Of a DNA stretch of 64,000 bases, positions 38,901-47,632 are shown piece after piece. Source of the stretch: Terriglobia bacterium (GTDB lineage Bacteria; Acidobacteriota; Terriglobia; Bryobacterales; Bryobacteraceae); assembly GCA_020073345.1 (NCBI GenBank), contig JAIQFI010000026.1, forward strand, positions 23,860 to 87,859, written 5' to 3'. The notes beneath the pieces were generated by a model. The model ran no database searches, was not told the origin of the DNA, and was given only the letters and a program-made list of their open reading frames with translations. How positions within the stretch are numbered: the first letter of the stretch is position 1; every line of letters begins with the position of its first letter. The position numbers and the translations under genes are program-made.

Positions 38901-41900
38901 GACTGCTGGAGACAGGAAACTCGGTGATCACTCCTCCGGTCGTGATTCTCCCGATCTGGTTTCCCACGATTTCTGTGAACCAGAGATTGCCGTCCGGCCC
39001 CACAGCGATTCCGTGAGGCTGGCTACCACTTGTGGGGACCGGAAACTCTGTGATCACTCCGCCGGTGGTGATCCTCCCGATCAGGTTCCCGAAGCGCTCC
39101 GTGAACCACAAGTTGCCATCTGGCCCTACGGTGATCCCATACGGATAGCCGCTGCTGGGGACCGGAAACTCTGAGATCACACCGGCGAGCGTGATTCTCC
39201 CAATTTTTTGCCCAAAATACTCTGCGAACCACAGATTACCGTCCGGTCCTGACGTGATCCAGTCCGGACCGCTCGCGGCGGTTGGGACTACAAATTCAGT
39301 GATCACACCGGCAGTAGTGATTCTCCCGATCTGGTTCGCCATGTTCTCTACAAACCACAGATTACCGTCCGATCCTGTGACGATCTGCCTCGGGAAGCTA
39401 CCGGCGGTGGGTACCGGATACTCGGTTAACGTGACTTCAGCCAACGGAAGGGTAATTGTCTGATTGGACCCGGCAGTGACCTGCGGTGGCTGGTTTGTTG
39501 GGGCCGTGACTGTGAAGCCGCCTAGCATCGCGACAACTTCGTTCCCTGTCGTCACCGTAACGGTTCGCGCGCCCACCGCCGCGGCGGGATCGATGTTTAG
39601 CACCGCAGTGACGGTCGTTGCCGAATTGACGGTTAGACTTGAAATCGTAATCCCCGAACCAAAGCTCGCCGCCGTCGTCCCCTGCACGAAATGCGTGAAT
39701 TGTCCCGTTAGATTAACCGACAGGTTCTGCTGACCCTGCTGGCCATTACCGGGGATTACAGTTAACAGTGTTGGTGTGGCGGTCGACGGAATGATCCCAA
39801 CTTTGGAAACTGTATTGCTGAAACCGTTCCCGACCCAAATATTGGCACCATCGAAGGCCAGTCCTTCAGGGTGCGTGCCCACGCTGGTAGCTCCGAGGAT
39901 CACGCCATCGCAGGCCTGCACCTTGGTCACGGTGTTGTCGCTTCCGTTTGCGACCCAAATGTTAGCCCCGTCGAAGACCAAAGCATTGGGTTTGGCGCCT
40001 ACCGGAAGATTTCGCAGATGAACGCCATCGCTGGCGCGAAGCTCATCTACCGTACTGCTGAAGTTGTTGCTCACCCAGATGTTGGCCCCGTCAAACGCAA
40101 TGCCAAAAGGCCCGGAACCCACATCAAAGGTACCCAGGACTGTTCCATCGCTGGTAATCTTGGTCACGGTTCCAAAGGGACCATCACTTACGACCCACAG
40201 GTTGGTACCGTCGAAGGCGATGTTATTGGTATTCGTACCCACCGGAAAAGTTCCGAGGACAGTGCCGTCACTAGCCCGCAATTTCGTCACGCTATTGCTG
40301 CCACGGTTCGCGACCCAAATGTTCGCACCATCAAACGTGAGACCTTCTGGACCAACGCCAACGGTAAACGTCCCCAAAAGTGCCCCATCGCTGGCACGCA
40401 GCTTCGTCACAGTGCCGTTTACGACGTTATTTGTGACCCAAATATTGGCGCCATCGAACGCTATTTCATAAGGTTTCGACCCCGCTGCAAACGTTCCCAG
40501 CACCGACCCGTCGCTCGGACGAAGCTTCGTTACGTTGTTGCTGATGAGATTCGCGACCCAAATGTTGGTCCCGTCAAACCGGACTCCGTCGGGAAAGGAG
40601 CCCACGGGGAATTCAACGGAACTCCCAATGCCCGCGTTGGTGGACACGGAGAAGCCATTGTTGAGAGTAACCACTTCGGTCCCGGTGGTGACAGTTACTG
40701 CTCGACCTACGCAGGTCGGTGTGTTGGCCGCAATGCTGAGGTGGGCAGTAAGGCTTGTGGCACTTGCCACCACGATATTGCTTACCGAAATCCCCGCTCC
40801 GAAGCTGGCGGTGGTCGTCCCCTGTGCAAAGTGCGTGAAACGGCCAGTAATCGCCACTGATAGATTCTGCTGGCCTTGCTGACCCGTGTTCGGGTTTACA
40901 GTCAGTAACACTGGCGTGCCCGCCGTTACCGTGAAGCCGTTGTTCAGTGTCACCACCTCAGTGCCCGTCGTCACCGTCACGTTGGTGGCGCCGAGCAAGG
41001 CTGTTGCCGTGATCGATACCGGAACTGTAAGGCTGGCAGCTGTTGCCGTGGTCGGAACTCCCGCCATTACCGCCCCATTGCCAAAGGTCAACACCGAAGA
41101 GTCGCTGAAGTGCGTGAGGTTCCCCGTGATCGTCACCGGCACGTTCGTTGCGCCCTGCTGTCCTGTGTTGGGATTGACCTGTGTGATCTGCGGAATTTGG
41201 GCGGAAGAAATCGTGAAAGTGCTGGAGGCCTGCTGCACTCCCGTAGCTACGGTGATGGCGTGCGGACCGGCGCTCGCCGATGGGCTGATTGTCAGTTGCG
41301 CCGTGGCTGATGTCTGGCTCGTCACGGCGACCGGACCGAATGTCCCGGCCGCAGCGCCTCCAACCGAAATATCCGGGCCGAAGTTGGCGAGCGTGCTGCC
41401 GTTGACGTAATTCGTGTATTGCCCGGTGATCGTGACCGAAAGTTGTTGTCCACCAGCACCCGCACTGGGTGTCAACGATATGGCTGCAGGAGGGTTAACA
41501 GTAAGATTTGCCGTGTTGACGCTGACGAAGGTCTGGCCAGCGGTCGTACTGCCCGAGACAGAAACCTTGTAAGGAGTCGGAGTTGTTAAATTTGGTCCGA
41601 CGATCTGAAAACTGATTCGACGGGTGGAACCGACAATCGTTGTCACGGCGGACACCTTGGCAGATAGAGTGGGCCCGGTAGTGGCCGGAGTCCCGGAAGT
41701 GGCGACAGATAGCGTTACCGTAACGAGACTCGGCGCAATTGTGCCAGAGGGAAAGCCGCTGCCTGTGATATTGATAATCGTGACGCCGGGCTGTCCGACG
41801 GACGGCGTGGTCTGTGGACTCAAAGTGATTGAAATTTGTGCCGTGAGGGGAATCCACAAGGCTGCAGCGACTAGGACTGCTCGGATGGACTGTCCGACCA

Positions 41901-41901
41901 T
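29992..41901 (-). CDS. Giant secreted IPT / beta-propeller / RHS-repeat protein
   Basis: 3969 residues, start ATG 41901 with a CGGAGGA ribosome site and a Sec signal peptide (cleavage about residue 22, LTAQ). In order: IPT/TIG-like Ig repeats (about 25-430, each with '[19 protein letters not shown]'); a YVTN/NHL-like propeller (about 430-705, '[10 protein letters not shown]'); a Vgb-like propeller (about 820-1110, '[11 protein letters not shown]'); PKD-like and IPT modules; a second Vgb-like propeller (about 1320-1615); about eight more IPT repeats (to about 2370); a linker; then YD repeats (about 2800-3740), the RHS core ([22 protein letters not shown]) and a variable C-terminal domain of about 140 residues with YHHAYVLV and RQNSNSFAH, perhaps a papain-like or amidase fold. 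Sec export plus adhesion-type repeats suggest a surface protein rather than a T6SS-delivered toxin. Confidence 0.9.
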   Translation of the reverse strand: MVGQSIRAVLVAAALWIPLTAQISITLSPQTTPSVGQPGVTIINITGSGFPSGTIAPSLVTVTLSVATSGTPATTGPTLSAKVSAVTTIVGSTRRISFQIVGPNLTTPTPYKVSVSGSTTAGQTFVSVNTANLTVNPPAAISLTPSAGAGGQQLSVTITGQYTNYVNGSTLANFGPDISVGGAAAGTFGPVAVTSQTSATAQLTISPSASAGPHAITVATGVQQASSTFTISSAQIPQITQVNPNTGQQGATNVPVTITGNLTHFSDSSVLTFGNGAVMAGVPTTATAASLTVPVSITATALLGATNVTVTTGTEVVTLNNGFTVTAGTPVLLTVNPNTGQQGQQNLSVAITGRFTHFAQGTTTASFGAGISVSNIVVASATSLTAHLSIAANTPTCVGRAVTVTTGTEVVTLNNGFSVSTNAGIGSSVEFPVGSFPDGVRFDGTNIWVANLISNNVTKLRPSDGSVLGTFAAGSKPYEIAFDGANIWVTNNVVNGTVTKLRASDGALLGTFTVGVGPEGLTFDGANIWVANRGSNSVTKLRASDGTVLGTFPVGTNTNNIAFDGTNLWVVSDGPFGTVTKITSDGTVLGTFDVGSGPFGIAFDGANIWVSNNFSSTVDELRASDGVHLRNLPVGAKPNALVFDGANIWVANGSDNTVTKVQACDGVILGATSVGTHPEGLAFDGANIWVGNGFSNTVSKVGIIPSTATPTLLTVIPGNGQQGQQNLSVNLTGQFTHFVQGTTAASFGSGITISSLTVNSATTVTAVLNIDPAAAVGARTVTVTTGNEVVAMLGGFTVTAPTNQPPQVTAGSNQTITLPLAEVTLTEYPVPTAGSFPRQIVTGSDGNLWFVENMANQIGRITTAGVITEFVVPTAASGPDWITSGPDGNLWFAEYFGQKIGRITLAGVISEFPVPSSGYPYGITVGPDGNLWFTERFGNLIGRITTGGVITEFPVPTSGSQPHGIAVGPDGNLWFTEIVGNQIGRITTGGVITEFPVSSSPEAITAGSDGNLWFTELSGNKIARITLAGVITEFVVPTAARGPEWITAGPDGNLWFTEDPGSQIGRITTAGVITEFPIPTAASRPDGITAGPDGNLWFTEGTGNKIGKVNFGVFYNSATATLTGSVTDDGMPSGATLSTTWSETSGPSPVSFGTPTATFPDVAGQLNPVMTSVTFTAPGTYTLGLTGSDSLLTGTSSVTITVNPPQVPTILSVAPNTGLRGQQSLSVNITGQFTHFVQGTSTADFGAGITVASLTVNSATAATAVLNIGPTATVGPRRVTLTTATEMATLGNAFTVQTTTNQPPQVTAGSNQTITIPSAPVTITEYQVPTLPINEALGITTGPDGNLWFTENSANKIGRITTAGVITEFQVPTGGCCSGSGGIVHIVAGPDGNLWFTEYFGNRIWKITTAGVFTPFSTGSTPWGITAGPDGNLWFTERFGNNIGRITTAGVITEFPIPTSGSQPIGITTGPDGNLWFAEQGGNKIGKITTAGVITEFSVPTSGSVPFWITAGPDGNLWFTENIGNKIGRITAAGVFTEFPVPSAGHPVEITAGPDGDLWFAEQIGSEIGSITTTGVITEFPVPTIGSQPYGITTGPDCNLWFTETNANKIGKANFPYTPVTAALTGSVTDDGLPVGATLTTVWNRISGGCHVSFGNPTATFPDVANQANPVVTSATFSVPGTYILSLTGSDSQLSSSSSVTITVNPPPSVPTIVSVSPNAGQQGQQNLSVAITGLLTHWVQGTTTASFGAGITVSILTVSSATTATAVLNIDPAAAVGARAVTLTTGSEVAALASGFSVSAVSATPVLTQVSPNSGQQGQSGPLGVVGLNTHFVQGVTALDLGPGITVSSVTVTCATCLTAQVSIAANAALGPRTVTATTGTEIAQLVNGFTVLAGTPILTSMVPASGRQGQTITSTITGQFTNWVQGTTSVSLGAGITVNSVTVTNPALLTVQLTIAANAALGVRNLTVTTGTEVVSATNVFNVLAGLPVVTQVNPNTGQQGQTNLSVAITGQFTSFTQGTTQVSFGAGITVNSVTVASLTSLTANISIAANAAAGPRTVAVTTGAEVASLTNGFAVFPTGPVLVSVSPNTGQPGQSGPVTITGQSTNFIQGTSQVSFGAGITVGTVTVTSPTTLTAQITIAADAAVGGRTVTVTTGSEVASLTNGFTVQSGTPILTFIDPASGQQGQSLPVALTGQFTNWVQGTTTVSLGADITVGTVTVTDPTHLTAQVSIAASAALGSRTATVTTGTEVDSAPNAFDVVAAGPRLVSASPNSGKEGQSNLSVAITGLNTHFVQGTSQITFGSTAVVVNSVTVTDATHLTANISIAVNAAPVARTIVVTTGAEIATLPNGFTVTPGTNQPPVITIAPTWSVTLPDRLTLTYTVTDDGLPFGGTLTTSWDTIATPAGATVGYLNQTLTSISAGFSDPGSYTLRITSTDTQFTVSQDVTVTVTGNPIDPPTVSLTSPIDGAEITAPSSVVGTADSPNLASWTLEFKPIEETVYRQLATGTAPVTNGVLGTFDPTILLNGIVQIRLSATDTFGQTTTTEISVELTKNQKIGNFTVSFNDLSVPVAGLPIQVVRTYDSRSRIMGDFGAGWTLDLRTVRLSESTVAGDHWIATKSGGIIPNYCIVAVKPHVVTVSLPDGTTYTFDLSLTGGCQLGAPPSEVTVGFAARPGTVASLSIIGNNVAEVSASFPGPAQLLDLDNVQLFDPNQYRLTLPDGRMLDINQTTGGLEKMTDLNGNTLTITPGGIIHSGGKSVLFTRDNVGRITQITDPAGNSIFYSYLGGDLLSVTDRENNVTTFTYDGNHGLLSIIDPRGIQPIRNVYDNSGRLIQHIDAFGNVINYTHSLNTHEEIVTDRLGNITVNQYDADGNVVKVTDALGGVTTRTYDSQDNVLTEINPLGKQRTYTYDSQNNRLSETDPLANTTIYTYNSHAQVLTITDPRLGVTTNIYDAGGNLLSTKDATNSVTSYTYNASGLRTSMTDPLGGITSYQYDASGNLTQQTDALGNITTYTYDGNGDRLTETKSRTTTSGPETLVTNYQYDKLSRLTKTIYPDGSTTQTQYNEIGKQSVTFDQLGHQTSYQYDLMGRLTQTNYPDGTHEGAGYDAEGDRTSSTDRGGRTTSYEYDPLKRLKKTTYADAAVTQTTYDAAGQVTQVTDPRGNATTYDYDDAGRRASVTDALTRTTSFTYDAAGNQASMKDANGNTTQYQYDALNRRTKVTYPDTTFDSTGYDALGRTTAKTDQAGQTTQFEYDKLGRLTKVTDALSQLTRYTYDELGNRLSQIDANSDTTTFAYDKLGRRTKRTLPLGMFETMTYDAAGNLKAKTDFNGKTTTYNYDSVNRLASKAPDASFGEPAVSFTYTATSQRQNMVDASGTTSYTYDQRDRLTQKATPEGTLTYTYDLAGDLATVRSSNIGGTSVDYAYDSLNRLSTAKDNRLAAGITTYSYDNAGNLQSYLYPNGVQTGYSYNALNRLTNMAITKSGTLASFAYTLGAAGNRTQVTELGGRQVGYTYDALYRLKAETISGGSINGAIGYQYDPVGNRQQRTSTVAPVPAASYSYDANDRLTSDAYDNNGNTIASGGNTFAYDFENHLTTQTGSTAVNIVYDGDGNRIAKTVGGVTTKYLVDDRNLTGYAQVLEEISGGAVQRVYTYGLNRISQSQASGTSFYGYDGHGSVRLLTDATGTVTDRYDYDAFGNIISQAGTTPNVYLYSGEQNDPNLGLYYLRARYLSQSTGRFWTIDNVEGDADSPVSLHKYTYAGNEPVLRLDPSGNQFDIASVSLELAIASIILTIPDLVEAPVVSQTRIEVHFDLLGTIPITNTPYHHAYVLVKQPHRATIGFRGGPTLSDPNQSSDLLRDVLGLPLTPPGFGYLTKAGSGTTFDTNFKDYPKGPSDDVASMQVPSGTLSYDAAINNFNAAASTIENLHLPYLPIRQNSNSFAHTILEKSGLVSPPTPVWAPGWDHILY
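34800..36800 (-). repeat. IPT/TIG-encoding repeat array inside the giant gene
   Basis: About eight tandem units of roughly 250-270 bp, each encoding one IPT/TIG-like Ig repeat with the start 'NTGQQGQ' and end '[13 protein letters not shown]'. Units differ by many substitutions, so this is protein-level repetition and not a recent DNA duplication. Confidence 0.75.
37060..39440 (-). repeat. Two Vgb-type propeller-encoding repeat blocks
   Basis: Two blocks (about 37060-37940 and 38580-39440) of tandem units about 126 bp long encode blades with 'GNLWFTE....[14 protein letters not shown]'. The two blocks are similar to each other, including flanking PKD and IPT modules, which suggests that a whole propeller-PKD-IPT cassette was duplicated. 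Confidence 0.75.
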
Positions 41902-41925
41902 TTTCCTCCGATCGATTGGAGCTGT

Positions 41926-42552
41926 TTAGACGCCTAAGGGTCGGCGGCCTCGACGCGGAGAGCGCACCAAATACGCCGCTACAAACGCGACGCACAAAAT
42001 ATATCCATAGCTCGGTTCTGGAACCGCCGACCTTACTTCCGTAGCTTCTACGGTGATCACTGCGAAGTCCAAACTTGGACTCAAATTCAAACCCGAAAAC
42101 GGCAGCAGCTCGACGCTGAGGGCTCTGTCCGTTGCTTGGAAGGTCCGACCATCGGATAGAGCAAATATCGTCTGGCTCAAATTAGCGGAAAATGTGGCGG
42201 ACGAGAACAAGGTCGTCTCAGGGAATTCCAATGCTGCCGGACTCGTCGATCCCGGCACTACGGTGCCGATGTTCACCGTGCCATTGAAATCGCCCGCGAG
42301 TGTCAAGGAGCTTCCTAGAAACGAGAGGTCTGTCGCGACCGGAAAATCCGGTGATAGTGAATTACTCCCGGTGAAATTCGTGATCGAGAATGCGTTGACG
42401 CCTGGAAGCTCGGGAGCACCCGGAATAAGAATGTCAAAAGAGACGAAACCGAGAGAGATCGTATCCGCATGCGCCGAAACAGAAGCCAAGGCAAGAAGCG
42501 CACCTAAGCTGAATAGTCGCAACGTGGCGCCCGGTCCTTGTTTTATTCCCAT
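41926..42552 (-). CDS. PEP-CTERM exported protein
   Basis: 208 residues from ATG 42552; the longer frame to 42669 lacks a signal peptide at its start. A signal peptide (LFSLGALLALASVSAHA) is followed by a beta-rich domain and a PEP-CTERM tail: VPEPS, hydrophobic helix, then RSPRRGRR. It is anchored or released by an exosortase encoded elsewhere. It lies 24 bp upstream of the giant RHS gene on the same strand and may be co-transcribed. Confidence 0.78.
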   Translation of the reverse strand: MGIKQGPGATLRLFSLGALLALASVSAHADTISLGFVSFDILIPGAPELPGVNAFSITNFTGSNSLSPDFPVATDLSFLGSSLTLAGDFNGTVNIGTVVPGSTSPAALEFPETTLFSSATFSANLSQTIFALSDGRTFQATDRALSVELLPFSGLNLSPSLDFAVITVEATEVRSAVPEPSYGYILCVAFVAAYLVRSPRRGRRPLGV

Positions 42553-42678
42553 TGTGTGACAATTTCTAAGCGAATTCCTGAGGCTAACACCCTCGTACGG
42601 GGCTGTCAATGTCGCCTTAGAACAGTAAAGTTCTGGTAGTACCGGCGATTTCTCCGTTCTGTTGCGCATATTCCATAT

Positions 42679-42783
42679 ATGGCTCAGAACTCGGAGATTC
42701 TTAGCGTGGCTGAGGTGACCGCCGTATTGGCTGTTCCAGCCCGAGCTCTCGCATTACACGTTGGAGGTAGTTCATGGGATTAA
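42679..42783 (+). pseudogene. Decayed HTH_17-type gene fragment (copy 1)
   Basis: A 34-codon open stretch from ATG 42679 reads MAQNSEILSVAEVTAVLAVP, the first helix-turn-helix of an excisionase-like domain, then loses the pattern and stops. It aligns with the fragment at 46075-46287 (SEILSIAQVAAVLGCSK). Both appear to be remnants of the same kind of gene. Confidence 0.55.
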
Positions 42784-43048
42784 GGACAGGTTTGTTCTCG
42801 ATTTTGACGCTCAGAACCGTATCGGCAGGGGTGATCGCCAGCTCGTTCGGGCCCGCTCCCAGTCCAAACCGGAAGCGTGCCCCCTAACTGTTGAATCACT
42901 ACTTTTCAGAGGGCCTCGACGCAAATGTCTTGCGCGGCCGCTTAACAGAATTCGTTAGTCCCCAGGCACTCAAGCGCGGGCCGACCGAACAGGCCCACTC
43001 ACCCCAGATCGCAGCACGCGAGACTGAACTCCATTATGCTAGTGCAAT
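42784..43048. other. Gap, probable decayed sequence
   Basis: 265 bp without a convincing frame or RNA gene, between HTH fragment copy 1 and a truncated small gene. Likely worn-down element DNA. Confidence 0.35.
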
Positions 43049-43261
43049 ATGGATGCTGGAAAGGCGGCTATCATTGGCGCGGCGGTGAGCGCTGTTGGCG
43101 CAATCGTCGTAGCTATCATCGGCACCTCTGCGGGGGTGGTTCATTTCGGGAAAGCCGATCCGAATCTCAGGTTCCCCGTCGCGGTTCTCGATAGTGGTTC
43201 AGGAAATGCGGGAATACCCGACGCGGAGGTGACCTGCCCCCGTTGTTTCTACCAGTCATAA
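43049..43261 (+). pseudogene. Truncated small membrane-protein gene
   Basis: 70 codons. An N-terminal hydrophobic helix (about residues 6-27, AAIIGAAVSAVGAIVVAIIG) is followed by the start of what looks like a longer extracellular domain (FPVAVLDSGSGNAGIPDAEVT) that stops abruptly. Sequence related to the primase follows about 100 bp later, so this may be a broken gene at a recombination junction. Confidence 0.4.
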
Positions 43262-43362
43262 CTAGAGAAACTCGCGTTACTGCGGAAAGCTTTCCGGCCA
43301 GTTCGATGAAAGGAGGATGCCGTGGCACCAAACTCGTTGACCGCGCACCCGGAAATGGATCT

Positions 43363-43512
43363 CTTTCCGAATCGGAGCCCGATTGGGTGTATGCGAAAAC
43401 GGCCCTGGCGAGAGGGGAACCGGATGGAGTCGTGATCGCAGCCTACCACCCATCGGCGCTGCGACAAACCCGATCCTTTTCACGATCTCTATCCGACCCC
43501 CGTTGGAGCGCT
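43363..43512 (+). pseudogene. Remnant of the 3' end of a RepB-like primase gene
   Basis: The translated stretch SESEPDWVYAKTALARGEPD, and later FSRSLSDP, matches the C-terminal end of the primase at 27706-28569 (SQSEYDWAYAKRALARGEPE, LSRSLADP). The middle is deleted, no start belongs to it, and the reading frame before it is unrelated. As with the intact gene, a PEP-CTERM gene follows directly. Confidence 0.75.
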
Positions 43513-43674
43513 GACGAGGTCGCCTTCCGGACAGGCTTGAACGTGTTTGTTTAACTCGTTCCAGATCAAAAAATCGTACAGTTCAAGTACTCCTTGGGTA
43601 TTTTGGAACTATCGTTTCGGATCGGTGGTGCTAGTATGGAGATCTGATCGGTGCACCGGAAAAGGGAGAGCCGA

Positions 43675-44241
43675 ATGCGGAGTCATTTCTTTCTAGCCCT
43701 GTCGCTGATGGCTGCAGTCATACTAACGCCCGTCCTTAAGGGCGAACTTCTTACCGTGGGGTCAGCCTCTGTGGGGGTTGGCAGCACTTTCAGTGTACCG
43801 GTCACAATCTCGGGAACATCCGACCTTTACGCATTTCAGTTCGACCTCAGCTTCGATCCGAGCATTCTGCAGCTTCAGTCCGTCGCCGAAGGCCCGTTCC
43901 TTCCATCCGCCGGAGCGACCTTCTTCATTCCCGCCACCATCGACAACGTTCTAGGCGTTGCGAGTTTCACAGCAGACTCACTTCTGGGACCGGGCCCCGG
44001 GGCCGCGGGCGCCGGGATCCTAGCTTCTTTCAATTTTCAGGCTTTCGCGGGCGGTACGAGCACACTAAGTCTTGCTAACGTCATTCTGTTGGATTCCAAC
44101 CTTAACGACATACAATTCGAGACCACCGGCGGAGGTGTCATAGTGACTTCAGTTCCAGAGCCTGCATCAGCGTGGCTCATTGTAGCAGCCCTTGTTGGCC
44201 TTAGGTTACGTCGCTCGGACAACGAACCACGTGGCAGTTGA
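43675..44241 (+). CDS. Cohesin-like PEP-CTERM protein
   Basis: 188 residues from ATG 43675 with an AAGGGAGAG ribosome site. A signal peptide (about 22 residues) leads into a cohesin-type domain: VGVGSTFSVPVTISG, YAFQFDLSFDPSILQL, ILASFNFQAFAGGTSTLSL. The C terminus has VPEPAS, a hydrophobic helix, then RLRRSDN, a PEP-CTERM tail. Cohesins bind dockerin modules, and the convergent neighbour 11 bp away ends in a dockerin-like module. Anchoring by exosortase processing and pairing with that neighbour are inferred. Confidence 0.82.
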   Translation: MRSHFFLALSLMAAVILTPVLKGELLTVGSASVGVGSTFSVPVTISGTSDLYAFQFDLSFDPSILQLQSVAEGPFLPSAGATFFIPATIDNVLGVASFTADSLLGPGPGAAGAGILASFNFQAFAGGTSTLSLANVILLDSNLNDIQFETTGGGVIVTSVPEPASAWLIVAALVGLRLRRSDNEPRGS

Positions 44242-44252
44242 TGATAATCCTC

Positions 44253-44954
44253 TTACTGACATCGACTGCCGGCGGGCAGTCGCTGGGAGACGAATGCCAA
44301 GTCGCGCACATCAATGCGGCCATCCTGGTTGACATCCGCGAACGGATCAAATTTGCCTTCTCCCGCACGCGTACCGAATACATTTCTAACCATGGCAATG
44401 TCCGTGCAATCGATCTTGCCGTCAATATTGATATCGCCGGGGATCCGAACTGAATCCGAATCGACAGTACCAGACACGTGCGAACCATCGCTCAGCTTCA
44501 GGTCAAAATGAGCAATTTTGTAGCGGTTACTGGCAGTAGAAACGCTCACGGCGAAACCGGATAAGCTTTGACCGGCAGCGACTACTTGGGTAGCGGTTGT
44601 CCAGCGTATCCAGATGCTTTCGCTTTCCTCAGGACTAATTACCAGAACGCTCCAGCCGCTCGGCGAGGCAACTAGCCCGGAGTCGGTTCCGTCCTGATCA
44701 GCAGCCCATCCTGTCGGAGGTACGTTTAGCTCTGGCGATTTCGTAGCAGAGTCATACCCGAGGACGAAGCCGATTACATTGTACGGGGTGTTGTTGTGAA
44801 TAGTATACGCGTACGTAGGGTTCACAACAGAAATCGGCAAGGATACCGTCACGGTGGTAGTTGACTGCGCGACCGCAATGCCAAATCCGAAAAGCACTGC
44901 GACCAGAGTCTTTGAGATCAAACTATAATCGAATGCGTGGTTTCTAAACTTCAT
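44253..44954 (-). CDS. Exported protein with C-terminal dockerin-like module
   Basis: 233 residues from ATG 44954; a TTG at 44972 overlapping the upstream stop is the alternative. Signal peptide of about 30 residues ending AVAQS, a beta-rich middle domain (about 35-175), and a C-terminal type I dockerin-like module with two calcium-loop repeats: GDINIDGKIDCTDIAMV and ADVNQDGRIDVRDLAFV. Dockerins dock to cohesins. It is the second gene of an operon with the peptidase-like gene. Confidence 0.8.
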   Translation of the reverse strand: MKFRNHAFDYSLISKTLVAVLFGFGIAVAQSTTTVTVSLPISVVNPTYAYTIHNNTPYNVIGFVLGYDSATKSPELNVPPTGWAADQDGTDSGLVASPSGWSVLVISPEESESIWIRWTTATQVVAAGQSLSGFAVSVSTASNRYKIAHFDLKLSDGSHVSGTVDSDSVRIPGDINIDGKIDCTDIAMVRNVFGTRAGEGKFDPFADVNQDGRIDVRDLAFVSQRLPAGSRCQ

Positions 44955-44968
44955 AATGATCTCAGTGA

Positions 44969-45952
44969 TCAAGCCTTAAGCCTAAAGTGAACGCGATCGC
45001 GCCGTGGTCGCGGTCGTGTCAATCCGCAGCTATCCGCCAATGCATCAATTGTATAAATTGGACCGGGATCAACGCTAGCATCGAAGGCGCAAGCTAGCGG
45101 TCCTGGGCAGGTTACAGTACCCCCGGTGTGATCGGAACGAAGGGCTGGCGGCTGGGTCTCTAGCAAGCAGTGGCCACTGACGCACTTTCCTTGAGCGTCC
45201 CTTCGTCCAAATTCCGAGTGGATTTCCTCCTTGAACTTCTGGCACTCAGGCGCATCGTTGTCCTTCAACCCCTCCAGCGGGTCCATCCATTTGAACCATA
45301 CCTCTCGAAGGTGTTCTTGGTATGCCTGAGTACGAAAGCCCGAACTAAATGCAAAGCTACCCCCAACAGATGGGACGAGTAATTCCATGTTCCCCAGTGC
45401 GACAATAAGACTTGGTGTTAGGTGCACACGATCGTGTGGATCGTCGCTGTGTGTGGTCATCAGTGCACCGACGGAACACGGTGCTGCTTCGATTGCGGTC
45501 TCAGTAAACTTAGCGCCGATACAGCCACCGCAGGATACTGCCACCGGATAATCTCCCGGTAAGTTCCCGAGCTTGAGTTGGGCCAAGCCGATTCCTTGAG
45601 CATCCGTAATGACCGCAACAAAGGTTGGTGAGCCGCTTGGAAGCCCCGTTGGACTCGACAGCATAGTGCCTGTCGCGCCCGAAGGAGGCGTGACTTCAAA
45701 GTCTACCCGCGCGTCGGGAACCGGAGCGCCGTCAAATACTGCCGTGAGTCTGATAACGAGGGGCTGGGACAGCGTGTCCGAGGGGTTACCGGTTTGCCCA
45801 TTCCCGGAAACAATCGTTACTCTGACACAGTCCACGCATACAATCTTCGGCGCGATCCTGCTAGGACGTTCTTGTGCTGAGAGCGTGCTCAGGCAGGAAC
45901 CAGCTATTAGGCAAAGAATCGCGCCATGATTGAGGTGACGGAAAGAAATCAT
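44969..45952 (-). CDS. Exported Ig-like / M15 peptidase-like protein
   Basis: 327 residues from ATG 45952 (GGAGGG ribosome site; signal peptide cut near STLSAQ). Residues about 45-145 look like a bacterial Ig-like (Big_1-type) domain: LTAVFDGAPVPDARVDFEVT, then DAQGIGLAQL. Residues about 165-325 resemble an M15/VanY-type zinc peptidase: SGFRTQAYQEHL, SDHTGG ... AFDASV, and a late RVHF histidine, matching the H-x6-D and H pattern. The Asp is far from the His because of an insert, so activity is uncertain. It would act on peptidoglycan or a secreted peptide. Overlaps the dockerin gene's possible TTG start. Confidence 0.6.
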   Translation of the reverse strand: MISFRHLNHGAILCLIAGSCLSTLSAQERPSRIAPKIVCVDCVRVTIVSGNGQTGNPSDTLSQPLVIRLTAVFDGAPVPDARVDFEVTPPSGATGTMLSSPTGLPSGSPTFVAVITDAQGIGLAQLKLGNLPGDYPVAVSCGGCIGAKFTETAIEAAPCSVGALMTTHSDDPHDRVHLTPSLIVALGNMELLVPSVGGSFAFSSGFRTQAYQEHLREVWFKWMDPLEGLKDNDAPECQKFKEEIHSEFGRRDAQGKCVSGHCLLETQPPALRSDHTGGTVTCPGPLACAFDASVDPGPIYTIDALADSCGLTRPRPRRDRVHFRLKA

Positions 45953-46074
45953 GCTTACCCTCCGACAGGCGCTATCCGAAATTAGTATGAAATAGCGTGA
46001 ACCGAAACGCAAGCACTCGAAGAAACCGAAGCGTTGTGTTAGCTATAGCTTCCGTGTTCTACGCATTTACCTAT

Positions 46075-46287
46075 GTGGCACCGAAGTCAGAGATTCTTAG
46101 CATCGCCCAGGTAGCCGCCGTACTTGGATGCTCCAAGGCCCACGTCTGCAAGGCGGGGGAAAAGTCACCGGAGTGACTCGGCTGCCGGCCATCTCAATGG
46201 GAACGCAAACTTGTACGCCGGCAGAGCCTCGAAGCCTGGCTCATCCGCCGAAGCACCGAAGAGAAACTGTTTTTAGAGCCGCCCTTT
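46075..46287 (+). pseudogene. Frameshifted HTH_17/excisionase-like gene (copy 2)
   Basis: From GTG 46075 the sequence reads as a HTH protein (VAPKSEILSIAQVAAVLGCSKAHVCK), shifts frame near 46150, shifts again near 46200, and ends in RKLVRRQSLEAWLIRRSTEE, the expected wing and final helix. The last part runs in frame into the intact excisionase gene that follows. It is related to the fragment at 42679. Confidence 0.65.
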
Positions 46288-46536
46288 ATGAGGTTAGATG
46301 TGACCCAGGCAAGCGAGAGCGATAGCCGGCGAGTCCCAAATGCCCAGGCACCGCGAAAGCTCATCAACATTGACGAACTATCCGTGCTTTGGAGCATACC
46401 CAAGTCAACCCTGTACAACTGGGTGAACCAGCGTAGATTGCCGTACGTGAAACTCGGGCGATCACTTCGTTTCGACGTCATCCAACTCGAAGAATTCTGC
46501 CAGCAGAGTACAATGGGCGTGGCTGGTAAGAGGTAG
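46288..46536 (+). CDS. Excisionase-like HTH protein (right)
   Basis: 82 residues. HTH_17/MerR-type domain: KLINIDELSVLWSIPKSTLYNWVNQRRLPYVKLGRSLRFD, with wing and a final helix (VIQLEEFCQQS). It lies 13 bp before the integrase on the same strand, mirroring the left xis-int pair. Because the frame is open upstream into the decayed HTH gene, the start is uncertain. Confidence 0.75.
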   Translation: MRLDVTQASESDSRRVPNAQAPRKLINIDELSVLWSIPKSTLYNWVNQRRLPYVKLGRSLRFDVIQLEEFCQQSTMGVAGKR

Positions 46537-46549
46537 AAGGAGCCAAGAT

Positions 46550-47590
46550 ATGGCAATCTACCGACGCGGCCGAGTCTGGTACGTCGATTATTATGCGAGA
46601 GGTGAGCGGGTGCAGGAGAGCACCGGCGCCACTAATCGCCGTGAGGCCGAGAAGTTTTATGCCCTGCGGCGGTCGGAAGTGGAACGGGGCGTCTACGCCA
46701 AGCCGGTGATAATTTCACTGGCGGAATTTGGCGGGCGCTATCTCGACTACGCCAGGACGCACAAACGGTCCTGGAAACGGGATGAACAGATGTTGGGTCA
46801 GCTTCAGAGCTTTTTCGGAAACGCCAATCTGGGAGACATCAGTCCTTTACGGATTGAGGACTATCAGCAGAAGCGTGTACGCGAAGTCTGTCCATCAACG
46901 GTCAACCGCGAACTGGCCCTCTTGAAGCACATGTTCAATGTCGCCGAGAGATGGAGCCTTCATCGCGGTTCGAATCCCGTTCGGCTGGTGAAATTCCTAC
47001 GTGAAGACAATCTCAAGTTTCAGACCTTGTCCGAAGAGGAGGAACGGGCGCTTCTCGACGAGTGTCCGTCCTACCTTCAGGACATGATTGTCTTCGCCGT
47101 CAACACCGGACTCCGGTCGGGCGAAATCTTCAATCTCAAATGGGAGGATGTGGACTTTGAAAGAAAACGACTGAAAGTAATTGTGCGAAAGACGCGCCGT
47201 CCGCTGGAGCTGCCGCTCAACGAAAGGGCGGCCGGCGTACTCCAGGCATGGCACGGGATGAAGCGCGGACCGTTTGTGTTTTTCAATCAAGTCACCGGCG
47301 ACCACTTCAAGGATGTCAAGCTTGGGCTTAAGAACGCGTGTAAGCGTGCGGGCCTCAAGGGCATCACGTGGCATACCTTCCGGCACACGTTCGCCTCGCG
47401 TCTTACGCGAAGCGGGGTGGACATTGTGACCGTGAAGGAACTCCTGGGGCATTCGACTATCGTCGTGACGATGCGCTACGCGCATTCAAACGATGAGACG
47501 AAGCGCCGGGCGGTGGGTAGATTGTCTACTAGTGACAAACCAGTGACAGTCGTGCCAGAAGCGCAAAACGCAGTACCTTTGTACCAGTGA
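46550..47590 (+). CDS. int: Tyrosine recombinase / integrase (right)
   Basis: 346 residues, start ATG 46550 with GAAGGAG upstream. N-terminal arm/core domains (YRRGRVWYVDYYARG, ESTGATNRREAE) and catalytic domain with Arg in TGLRSGE (about 185), HTFRH (about 273), LGHSTIVVTMRYAH with Tyr (about 308). Homologous in layout to the left integrase. It reads into tRNA-Ser 42 bp after its stop, so that tRNA is its likely att site. Repeats of AGTGACA in its 3' end and behind its stop are candidate arm sites. Confidence 0.93.
   Translation: MAIYRRGRVWYVDYYARGERVQESTGATNRREAEKFYALRRSEVERGVYAKPVIISLAEFGGRYLDYARTHKRSWKRDEQMLGQLQSFFGNANLGDISPLRIEDYQQKRVREVCPSTVNRELALLKHMFNVAERWSLHRGSNPVRLVKFLREDNLKFQTLSEEEERALLDECPSYLQDMIVFAVNTGLRSGEIFNLKWEDVDFERKRLKVIVRKTRRPLELPLNERAAGVLQAWHGMKRGPFVFFNQVTGDHFKDVKLGLKNACKRAGLKGITWHTFRHTFASRLTRSGVDIVTVKELLGHSTIVVTMRYAHSNDETKRRAVGRLSTSDKPVTVVPEAQNAVPLYQ
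47531..47551. repeat. AGTGACA repeat pair inside int 3' end
   Basis: Two AGTGACA units spaced 11 bp apart. The 13-bp second unit (ACCAGTGACAGTC, 47539-47551) recurs exactly at 47583-47595, across the stop codon. The layout matches the TGTGAAGT repeats of the left integrase. Confidence 0.7.
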
Positions 47591-47595
47591 CAGTC
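47583..47595. repeat. AGTGACA repeat between int and tRNA-Ser
   Basis: Exact 13-bp copy of 47539-47551, covering the stop codon and the start of the spacer before tRNA-Ser. Candidate integrase arm site. Confidence 0.65.
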
Positions 47596-47632
47596 TTTGC
47601 CAAATGATTGGGAAATCAGGTACTTTGAAGAT

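Noticed and set aside
37060..39440. CRISPR-like spaced repeats
   Set aside because: The period is about 126 bp, every unit stays in one reading frame and units are imperfect; these are propeller blades, not repeats with unique spacers.
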